NCBI RefSeq assembly: GCF_036689865.1
Contig: NZ_JBAHUQ010000029.1
Coordinates: forward strand, 28,315 to 92,314
DNA length: 64,000 bases
Direction: 5' to 3'
Origin: Magnetococcus sp. PR-3
GTDB lineage: Bacteria > Pseudomonadota > Magnetococcia > Magnetococcales > Magnetococcaceae
Of this stretch, positions 37,173 through 48,200 are shown in pieces (the first letter of the stretch is position 1; each line of letters begins with the position of its first letter). Position numbers and translations under genes: made by a program. The notes beneath the pieces are model-generated. The model was given only the letters and a program-made list of their open reading frames with translations. It did not search any database and was not told the origin of the DNA.

Positions 37173-39245
37173 ATGGCCATGCCAGCGACACCAAAGATCA
37201 ATCGACGTTACTTTACTGGCACTGCGCTGGTAGTCGGTGCGACGATCCTGTTCTCGACCTCTGCTGTCGAGGCTGTCCCAACAAATGAAGAGGCTAAACG
37301 TATCTCTGATGGCATTAACCGTCAGCAGGCTTTACGTATTCCCGCCATTCAAAAACTCCCCAAGCTTGGGGGGCGTACTGTTATTCGTGCCAACATGCCC
37401 CGTAAGCGGACCTCGCTTAATAGCCTTAAATTATCGGTAGATGGCTTTAAGCTGGAAGGTCACCCTGGGGTCGATGCCACCGCAGTGGATGAAGTGATCG
37501 CACCCTGGAAAGGCCGTGAGCTGACCTTTGGTGAGTTTGAGCAGATGGTCCATGCCGTGGCGGCTTTTCTTCGTGAAAATGGGCATCCAGATGCCCAAGT
37601 CATGATCTCTCGTGCCAATATCAAAAAACGTAAAATGGCTGTGGCGGTACGTGGTTTAACGCCTGCCTCGGTCTTCTTAGCCAAACAGAAGCCGATTGAT
37701 GTTGAGCCTCGGCTCTTTGTTGAACGCTTTGAGGTGCAAGGTTTGACCTTGCTTGATGAAGAAGAGCTGACTGTGGCGTTAGAACCTTTCAGTGGGCGCT
37801 ATCTCTCGGGTACTGAAATGCAGAATGCCGCAGAAGCGGTTGCCAATGTACTGCGTGGCAAAGGGTATAAAGTGGCTCAGGCCTTTTTACCGCCGCAACG
37901 TGCTGATGATGGCATTCTGAAAATTGAGGTGTTAGAGGGGGTCGTTGATCCAGCCAGTGGTGTGAACGGTATTGTGGTAACTGGGGCAGGTAAGCGACTT
38001 CGTAAAGCGTTTATTGAGTCTCATATTGCGACAGCAGTCAAAGGTGGTGAACCTCTGCATGTGCCGGACCTGGATAAATCCATTCGTCTGGCCAAGTTAC
38101 GCCCCGGTGTTAAATCCATTAATGCTGACTTGGCGCCTGGCTCAACCCCTGGCACCACGCAGGTCAATATTAAGGTGGAAGAGGAGAATCTCTTCTCTGG
38201 CACAGTCTCTTATGACAACTACGGTTCAGCCTATGTGGGTTCACATGTAGGCCGAGGAACGTTAAACATCAACAGCCCCATGGGCTTTGGTGAGCGCTTT
38301 AGTTATAGCTACAACCGGTCGGATGATATGACGATCCATCAAGGGAGCTTCTCGGTTCCTGTTGGTAGCCGTGGATCGTTAGAGGCTGCATATAGCGCGA
38401 TTAATATGGGGATTGGTCAGGATCTCTCTATATTGGATCTGACCAGTAGCTCACGAACCTGGTCATTGGATGGACGCTACGCCGTTATGGCTGAGGAACG
38501 GGACTCTCTGTTTGCGAACCTGAGTTTGCAAAGCAAACAGATGTGGAACGACATGGGTACCTACAAACTCAACCACCGCAAAGTTGATGTTGCAACCTTG
38601 GGGTTGGAAGCCAGCCATCTGACGGATTCTGGCAATCAGGTGAACTGGGGCTTGAGTGCCTCTGTGGGTAATGTGGACCTTTCCAAAAATGCCTCTAACC
38701 AAGCTAATGACGCCATTACAGCCCGAACTGAAGATATTTTCGGTAAGTTTAATCTTACCTATGATCACTCGGCGCTTGTGACGGGAACAGAAAATTGGAG
38801 CATTCGTGGCAAACTTCAGGCGCAGCTTGCCACTAAAAACTTAGATAGTGCTGAAAAGATGTCTTTGGGTGGACCCACTGGTGTACGGGCTTACCCTGTG
38901 GGTGAGGCCTCCGGCGACCATGGTGTTATCGGTAGTTTTGAGGTGCACCGCAACATGGGTAAATACTATGCCTGGGAGACAGGCTTGTACGCCTTTCTTG
39001 ATGCCGGTCATATTGTCCAAAATGCCGACCTTTGGTCTACCGCTCTGGATGCAGGGGACCGCAATGAATATAGCCTCTATGGCTACGGGTTGGGGGCAAC
39101 CGCCAATTACGCCGACGTCGGTGGATTTAACCTGATGGTGGCGAAGAAGATTGGTTTGAACCCAGGGCTGGATAGTGATGGCACTGATGCTGATAACAAA
39201 AACCTTGATCCACGTCTGTGGATCATTGGTGATGTGAAATTTTAA
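37173..39245 (+). CDS. TpsB-type outer-membrane transporter (ShlB/FhaC family)
   Basis: 690 residues. ATG at 37173 has A-G-G-G seven bases upstream; a signal peptide ends near A-V-E-A (about residue 34). Before the barrel there are three POTRA-like segments rather than the usual two: about 80-155, 175-255 (P-R-L-F-V-E-R-F-E-V-Q-G) and 262-340 (V-N-G-I-V-V-T-G-A-G-K-R-L). The barrel carries the family motif L-G-G-P-T-G-V-R-A-Y-P near residue 570 and ends in phenylalanine, as outer-membrane barrels do. TpsB proteins recognise the TPS domain of a partner in the periplasm and export it. The partner starts 8 nt downstream. Whether it also serves the upstream giant protein is unknown. Confidence 0.93.
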   Translation: MAMPATPKINRRYFTGTALVVGATILFSTSAVEAVPTNEEAKRISDGINRQQALRIPAIQKLPKLGGRTVIRANMPRKRTSLNSLKLSVDGFKLEGHPGVDATAVDEVIAPWKGRELTFGEFEQMVHAVAAFLRENGHPDAQVMISRANIKKRKMAVAVRGLTPASVFLAKQKPIDVEPRLFVERFEVQGLTLLDEEELTVALEPFSGRYLSGTEMQNAAEAVANVLRGKGYKVAQAFLPPQRADDGILKIEVLEGVVDPASGVNGIVVTGAGKRLRKAFIESHIATAVKGGEPLHVPDLDKSIRLAKLRPGVKSINADLAPGSTPGTTQVNIKVEEENLFSGTVSYDNYGSAYVGSHVGRGTLNINSPMGFGERFSYSYNRSDDMTIHQGSFSVPVGSRGSLEAAYSAINMGIGQDLSILDLTSSSRTWSLDGRYAVMAEERDSLFANLSLQSKQMWNDMGTYKLNHRKVDVATLGLEASHLTDSGNQVNWGLSASVGNVDLSKNASNQANDAITARTEDIFGKFNLTYDHSALVTGTENWSIRGKLQAQLATKNLDSAEKMSLGGPTGVRAYPVGEASGDHGVIGSFEVHRNMGKYYAWETGLYAFLDAGHIVQNADLWSTALDAGDRNEYSLYGYGLGATANYADVGGFNLMVAKKIGLNPGLDSDGTDADNKNLDPRLWIIGDVKF

Positions 39246-39253
39246 GGGTAGGG

Positions 39254-42200
39254 ATGCGCACCATGGATCGAGCAGATACCCCCCAGAACAAACCGCCACA
39301 CTCTTTATTGGCGACCACCGCTTGGCTGTTGGCTTTAAGCCCGGCCATGGCATGGGCTGACCCGGCGGCGACCGCTTTACCCAGTGAAGCGACGATTAGC
39401 CATGGTTCAGCAACGACGGTGATCAATGGTTCCACCATGACGGTGAACCAGGCGAGCCAACTTCTGATCAATAATCGACTGAACTATAATATTGGTTCAG
39501 CGGCTTCGGTTCTTTATAAGCAGCCTAACATAAGCTCCATTGCGGTTGAGCGTATGTTGGGTGGTACGGCATCGCAGATTTTTGGCTCGTTACAAGCCAC
39601 GGGTAAGGTCTTTCTTATTAACCCATCAGGTATTGTGTTTGGTAAGGGGCACTCCGTCAATGTGGGGGGAATTGCCGCATCTACCGCAAATATAAGTGAT
39701 CAAAACCTGATCTCAGGTAACTACGCCTTCAGCAACCCCAGTAATGCCAGTATTGTGCAGCAGTCTGGTCAGATTAACGCTTCTGAAGGGGGGCTGGTCT
39801 CTTTTATTGCGCGTAATATTGATGCACAAGGAACCATTGAGACCCCTAAAGGCGATGTGGTGTTTGCCGCAGGGCAAGCGGTTAACCTCAACCTGACCGA
39901 CAGTGGCTTGGTTAGTGTGGCGGTTGATGGTGAGGTGGCTCAAGCACAAATTGATCAGTCTGGTGCCATTGTTGCGGATGGTGGGCGGGTCTGGATGACA
40001 GCCCGTGGGGCTGCGGGTGCTTTAAAATCCGCCATCAATATGAAAGGTCTTGTCCAGGCCAATACGATCAATACCCAAACCGGTGAAATTAAGATCGACA
40101 GTGGTTCTGGCGACATTCATGTCAATGGGACATTACAAGCATCTGGCATAAAGAGTAGTTTCTTAGATAGCAAAGGTGGGCAGGTCTCTCTGACTGGCGC
40201 CAATGTAGAGCTTAATCAGGGTACCGTTGATGTACGGGGTTCAACATTCAGCAGTGGCGGTAAGCTGTCTATTTCTGCCAACGAATTAAGGTTAATTGAC
40301 AGTACTGTGTTGGCCTCCGGCGGAAGCTTCCAAGGTCATGGTGGTCACGTTGATGTTCAAGCCGACCGTATGGGTATGGTTAATTCAAAAATTGATGTGT
40401 CCGGTGGTTCCTTCCAAGGGCGTGGTGGTAAGGTTGTCCTAAATCTTAAAGGGTTAGGTCTGCTTGCTAGCTCTACGATTGATGCTGACGGTGGTGCGCA
40501 CCAGGGCAGTGGTGGACAGGTCAGCTTAACTGCTAACTCAGCGCTTGTAAGTGGTGTATCCATCAAGGCACAGGGTGGTAGCCATCAAGGTAGCGGTGGG
40601 AATATAACCATCTCAGCCGCAGATACTTTCTTATCCCAGTCAAGGCTATACACAAAGGGTGGTAGCTTTAATGGTGAGGGTGGCCAGATCTCCGTTTCAG
40701 GCCATGATAATTTAAATATTTCTCACTCGACACTCTCCTCACAGGGTGGGGGTAAGGGTGGCCAAGTTGAACTACAAGGCCAAAACATCGCATTACTGAA
40801 AAGCACCGTTGACGCTTCTGCGGGTAATGGGCAGATCCTCAGTTACCAGTCCCTGCAAGCAGGTGAGTATGGTGAGCAAGGTGGGGACATTCGTGTCACC
40901 GCGGAGCAGTCACTTGCGGTGGAGTCCTCAACTCTGAATGTCCAAGGGGGCGGAGCTGCAGGCTCTGGTGGTACGCTAACACTCACTGGTGGTGATGTTT
41001 CGCTGAACGAAGCACAACTGGTGGCTGCTGGTGGCTCAAAGCATGGTGATGGGGGGAAAACCATCATTACAGGTGATGATGTATCGATCAAAGCCAGTAA
41101 GGTGGATGTCTCTGGTGGGTCTGGCCGGGGCAAAGGTGGTGAGCTTTATATCGGTGGTGGCTGGCAGGGTAAAGATCCTGCCATTAAGGAAGCTGACTCC
41201 GTTATTGTAAGTGATGACACCCAGCTGCTGGCAGAAGGTGGTGATGAAGGTGAAGGGGGCACGTTGGTTCTTTGGTCTGGCGGCTTGACTAAAGTGACGG
41301 ACTCTACCCTTTCTGTCGAAAGTGCAGGGCAGGGCGGTAAAGCGGAGACCTCAGGCCACTATCTCCAGATGGATGGTAGCAACACCCTGAAAGCTGGGGT
41401 GGGTGGTCAGTGGTTATTTGACCCCTATAATTTGATTGTCTCTTCCACCCAGACTGATACCAATGTGACGGATGATGGCAGTGGTGGCTATACCGCCAAC
41501 GCATCGGGTGCCTATGTTCAGAGCACCTCTATTGAGACCCTGTTAAATGCTGGAACCAGTGTCACCCTATCCACCAATGGTGGGGGATCTGAAGCCGGTA
41601 ATATCACCATTAATGCGGATATTGCGAAAACCAGTGGTGATGATGCGACCCTGACCTTTGCGGCGGATAATAACGTCACATTGAGCAGCGGTTATGCCAT
41701 CTCTTCTACCACCGGTAAGCTAAATGTGACCTTTGGTTCGGTTTCGTTGACCAGCGGTACCGCCACTTTGGAAGGCTCCATCAGTACCAATGGTGGTGAT
41801 GTGGTCTTTTACAAAGCGTCTGAGCTGGCCTATGCCACGCCCATTACGACCTCCTACATTGCCAGTAATACCAACGCCTCCGGTGCCATTACGTTCCATA
41901 AAGATGTTAGCCTGAAAGCCAGTGGATACTCGGTTACGCTGGCGACATCGGGCTACCTTAACGGTGCGGTGTATGAGGGTGCTGGGGGGGCCATTGACTT
42001 TAAAGGTGCGGTTACCTCAGGTGCGCCCAGTGGTACCATCATTCCTCAAGCTTTAACCTTGCAAACTTCAGGTACCACCGCGGGTAGTGTCACCTTCCGT
42101 GATGATCTAGGTACAGCAGCAGCGCCTTTGGGGGTCTTAACCTTTACCGGCCCTTCCAAGGTGAGCTTTGCAACGGACAGTGCCGACAGTAGTGAAGGGG

Positions 42201-45200
42201 ACCTGATCTATCTTAAAGGTACCTCTGGTACCATGATCACAGCCTCCAACACCACGGGATCCAACACCCGTCTGGAGTTTGACTCAACCAACTTTTACAT
42301 CACCATTGTTGGTGGCACCATTGGTGGTACAACCGGTACCGCCAGTTATACGCAGGACTCCTTTGATCTGGGTGTCGCCGATGACAATGACGGTACGGCA
42401 CGTAATCTTTATATTACGGCGCACCGTTCTATCGCCATTAGTAACTACAGCATTGATGGTACAACCAACGCCAGTAGCACCAAGCTGAATATCTACATGG
42501 ATACTTATGATACCAGCTTGGACTCCACCATTAAGGGGGGGAGTATTCGTTTAGATACGGCGACCATCACCACCAATGGGGGAACCATTGATTTAGGGGA
42601 TACCGGAAGAACAGGAACCGCCAGTAATTTTGCAACGGGTGATCCTGATGATACCTCGGGTACCTACGGTGTTGAGATCACCAACTCAACCATCACCACC
42701 AGTGGTGGTAACATCACCGTGAGTGGTCTGGCCCCAACCGATGGAACCGGTGGTGCAGGTGTCTGGATCTATAATGGTTCTACCCTGAGTGCTGGTGATG
42801 GAAATATTGCCATCAATGGTTCGGTCACAGCGGCCTCAACCTCGGATAACAAAGATGGTGTGATCATTGGTGAGGGGAGTAATAACCGAGTCACCCTGAG
42901 TACGACCTCCACCGGTAGTATTACCATTACGGGTGATGTATCCAGCGTGACAGCGGCGACCTCTGGTAACCGTTATGGTGGTGTGGTTGTCTCCCAGAAC
43001 GCGTTAATCCAAACAGTTGGTGGTGATATTGCCATTACAGGTACCGGTGGTAGCGCGTATAACGATGATGACTCCTATATTGGTGATGAGAACTACGGCA
43101 TCTATATGGAGACCAATGGTACCTCCATTATCTCCGAAACTGGTAATATCACCCTTAAAGGTAAAAGTGGTGGTAAAGATGGTAGTTATGGCATTGAGAC
43201 CGCTGGCTATTTAATGTACATCGGTCAAAGTCAAGAGGCAGGCAATACCTCCACCTACTCTGGTATTGTGACGCTGATCTCTGATGACATGCTCTTTACC
43301 AACGATTCCACAAGCCGATTGCAGATCGAGACAACCGGGGAAGTACGGATTAACCCCTACAGCACGGCCACCAATATTGAGTTGGGTACCACCACGGGGC
43401 ACACCTCTCTTTATCTTAAAAGCACGTATTTCTCAGGTAGCTACAACGTCTTTGATGAAGGTACCACCGATATCACCATCGGTAAGCAAGATGCCAGCAG
43501 TACTGCACTAACCGGTACACTGACCGTTGCCAGCGCGACAACGGTTAGGGATAGCCTGAATTTGGTCATGACAGGTACCGGCGGTAATGTGGTCATGACA
43601 GGGGCTTTGACCGTTGCCGGTAGTTCAGAAAACCGGGTTTTAGCCATCAACACCCAAAATGGCGCAACTGGGGCGGGTACCGTCACGGTGGATAAGCTAC
43701 ATTTGCTGGGTAGTGGTGCTTACACACTGACAGGCTCCAATGCGATCAATACCATGTCTGCCGATTTCACGGGTGGAGAGCTCTACCTGGTGAACAGTCA
43801 GGCTTTGGATGTTGGCACAGTTGCCAGTACCAGTTATGGAACCACCACAACGGATAACGGTATTACCCAGGATAACCAAAATGCCACCATTAAACTGTCT
43901 AGTGGTAATTTAACCATTAGCCAGAATGTCAATGTGGGCACGGGTATTGTGGGTCTGATTGCAGAGAGTGGTACCATTGCAGATAGTGGGACTGCGGTGA
44001 TTACGGCGGACCAACTCGGTTTGAATACCTCAGGCTCTGTGACACTGGATAACGGCCATGTCGTTGTGAACATTGGTGGTACTGTGGGTACCACCAGCAG
44101 TGGTGCGGATCTAACCTACGTTAGCACCACAGGCATTAACTTTGATAAAATCACCGATGGTCAGAGTAATGTTTACACAGGTCTGACTGTGGATGATGCT
44201 TCTTACCTAACCGCAACCAGCGGTACCATTGTGCAGGATGAGACCAACAGTGCGCTCTATTCTGCAACCAGTACTTCCATGACGGCGACAGGTAATATTG
44301 ACCTGGGTCTTTCGACCAATGCGGTTGGCAGTATGGGGGCGACCACCACCGGAGGCTATATCTGGCTGCAAAATAGTAAAGCCTTGACGGTGACAACCGT
44401 TGGTTCTGAGACGGGCTTGACTGCGACAACGGGTGTGACGTTGCATACCTCCAATGGAGATATCACCATCGCCCAAAACATTACCTCAAATGGTGATGTG
44501 GTCAGCTTGGACAGTGACTCAGGTGCGGTCAATGAAACCGGTACTGCCATTGTTACCGCAGATAAGCTGATGGTTCAGGCGACCAGCAACTCCACCATGG
44601 CCAACAGTAATGTCGTCGATGAGTTTGCGGCTAATGTGAGTGCAGATCTAACCTACAACGCCTCGGCTGCTATTATCTTTGATACTGTGTCGGATACAGA
44701 GTCCGTTACCCTTGAAGGGGTCACGGTTACAGGCAGTGCCTTTATTACCGCTGAAGCCGGGAGCATTACCCAAACGGCCAATATGGAAGCGGTGGTGGGT
44801 AGCCTGTACCTGAAAACCACAGGGGGTGGCATTACCTTGACCGATGCCACCAACGACATCACCACCTTAGCGGTGGAAACCGCCACATCAGGCTCCGCGG
44901 TGGAGATTGTCGATGCCGATGGGGTAGAGATCGGTACCGTAACGGTGAGCAGTGTCTCTAAAACCGGGGTGACCACCACCAACGGTAACTTTACCCTGAC
45001 CGCAACGGAGGATACGGGTGATGGTGGTCATATCTCTCTGACGCAGTTGGTATCGTTGGGTACTGGAACCGGTATTCTGATCACCAATGATGGTGCTGTG
45101 ACCGATACAGGTAGTGGTCAGGTCACCTTACAGAGCCTCTACATTAAAGCTGCAGACAGCAGCGCGTTGGATAATACCGCCAATGATGTAGATAATCTGG

Positions 45201-48200
45201 CCGCCATTTTAACCGGTACAAGTTCCAGCTTTACCTTTGCGGATATCGATGACCTGACTATCACTACGGTGAACAGTCAGGCAGGCATCACCACAGTGCA
45301 AGGAGATGTTCAGATCACTGCTTCTGCCGATGACAGCTCTACGGCGGGTAATCTGACCATTGATGCCAATACCACCATCACCACCAATAATAGTGGTACC
45401 AAAGCGAATATTACCCTGAAATCCCTACTAGGCAGTGTGGTTGAAAACGCCACCTCCTCTTTGGTGGGGTCAGGCCTTCAGGTCTATGCCAAAAGCAACA
45501 CCAACCTGAATATCGGTAGTCATGATATCGATACACTGGCTGTCAATATGACCGATACCAGTGCCCAGTTTACCTATACCCAAGCTCAGAATCTAAGCAT
45601 TGGTACCGTGAATGGGGTGAGTGGCATTACCACCAATGGTGGCAATGTCAATGTGGTGCTCTCCACAGGCAGTTTGACCTTGGATCAGTCCGTGACCACG
45701 GGCTATAGCAGTGGCGATGCTAGTGGTGCCGTGGTGTTCTTGGATACCACAGGCAGTGGTAGTATTACCGAAAGTAGTGGCGTTACCATTACTTCCTACC
45801 AGTTGATTGCACGGGCTAATACAGGCATCACCCTGTATCAATCCAACCAGACTAATCAGCTGGCGGCCTATGTGAGCAACGGTACGCTGACCTATAAAGA
45901 TACCGACTCTGTTACGGTCACCTCCATCTCTGTTTCTGAGTGGAACAGTGGGACCTCCTCCTTCGATAGCAACAGCTACAGTGGCTTGGATACCTCAGCA
46001 GCCAATAAAGAGCAGCATGTTGAAGTCTCCTCCGGCACCTTAACACTGGCGCAAAATGTAAGTGCTGGTACGGGTACCGTTAGTATGGATGTAGGAGGGG
46101 CTATTACCCAGACAGGGGGTGCGGTAACCGCTGGTAAGCTACGTATGCGCGCCAATGGAACCATTAAGGTGGCCCAGAGCAGCAACGATGTGGATGATTT
46201 GTCTGCCCTAATCACAGGTTCTACCGGTACTGTCTATTTTGTGGATACCGATGATGTAAACATCACCTCCATCACAGGTACCCTGGGTAGCAATAACGTG
46301 ACCACCGCAGGTATAGATAGTTCAGGCAGTGATGGCGAGGCTTACATCAAAAGTGGTGGGGCCATGACCATGGATCAAGCCTTAACCACGGGTGCGGGTA
46401 TCATGACGCTGGATGCGGGGGGCAGCATTACGCAAAACAGCGGCAGTACCGTGACGGCCTCCTCCTTACAGGTTAAAGCCTCTGGCAATGTTTCTCTACT
46501 TGAAGCCAACGATGTCGATACGTTAAGTGCCAGTGCTTTGGGCACATTTAGCTTTGAAGATAGCGATGATCTGGCGCTTGGTTCGGTAACCAGTACGCTG
46601 TTGGCCAGTACCACAGCCGGTGTAGATACCAGTGCATCCAATAGTGATATCTATATTAAGAACACCACCAGTACACTAAGCATGTCGCAAAATGTCTCTG
46701 CTGGTACTGGTAGGGCCACGTTCCAGAGTGCAAGCACCATTACCCAGAGTGCCAATGCGGTTACAGCGGGTAGTTTACAGATGATTGCTGGTGCCACCAT
46801 TACCATGGTTCAAAGTGGTAATGATGTGGATAACTTGGCGGTATCGATTTCAGGTACGGGGACTTTGGCCTATGTGGATAGTGATAACCTGGCTATTGAA
46901 GATGTAAACCGCACCATCGATGGGGCAACGCTGGATACCGACGGTATTACCACAGCCAGTGGTGAGATTTTAATTAAGAACACCTCAGGGACCCTAACCT
47001 TGGGGGATAACGTCAGTGGTAGTGGTCAGATCGTCAGTTTGGATTCTGGTGGTGCCATTACCCAGTCTGATGGTGTTGTCACCGCGACCAGTCTACGGAT
47101 TCGTGCAGGTGGCGCGGCGACATTAAGCCGGTCAAATGTCATCTCTACACTGGCTGCAGAGTCCAGTAGTGGTAGCTTTACCTTTAACAACTCAACCGCA
47201 TTTACCGTGGGCACCATCACCGGTACCTTGCGTAATGCCGATAGCAGTAATGTGGTGACCACAACCGGGCTCTCTACCACCAACAGTGATGCCACGCTCT
47301 CTTCAGAAGCAGGTATCATCACCCTTAGTCAGGCTGTTACTGCAGGGAGTGGTACCATCAGTGTTACTGGTGATGATGGTATTCAAAGTACCGTTGCCAT
47401 TAGTGGTGCGACCATCGGTTTGACCGCCACCAGTGGTGATATTGTGCATAGTACGGGTGCCATCACCGGTACCACGGCATTAACCTTGGCTGCTGCCAGT
47501 GATATCACCCTGACCAGCAGCACGGTGACAGCACCAACCATGTCAATGACCACCACCACAGGGGATATTACCCTAACCAGCAGTCCATTGACGGCGACAA
47601 CCTCACTGACCATGAGTGCGGGTAGTGATATTAGCATGACCAGCAGTGATGCCACGGCTGGTTTGATCTCTATGACCGCAACCAGTAATCACATTACACT
47701 CAGTGACAGCGATTTAACGGCCTCCACCTCAACCTTTGGTATGACGGCTGGTGAGGATATTTCACTAAGCAGTGACAGTAACCTGGGTGCAGCAACGACC
47801 TTGACCATGACAGCGGGTAGTGATGTCATCTTAACGGGTAGTTCCGATTTGACGGCGGCCACGCTAAACATGACCGCAACCAGTGATAACATCAGCATTA
47901 CCAGTAGTGATATCACTGTAACGACCATGGATATGACAGCAACCGCAGGCTCCATTACCCAAGATACAGGTACCCTTAGTGGTACAACACTGTCGTTAAC
48001 AGCAACGGCCGGTGCTATTACTCAGACCACAGGTACCATGACGGCAACCAATGCTTTGTCATTAACGGCTGGAACCGATATTACCCAAACGGACGGTACC
48101 ATGACCGGGACCACCAGCCTGTCCATGACAGCAGCCAGTGATATCACCCAAACGGACGGTACCATCAGTGGTGGTACACTCTCTTTGACGGCAACCAGTG

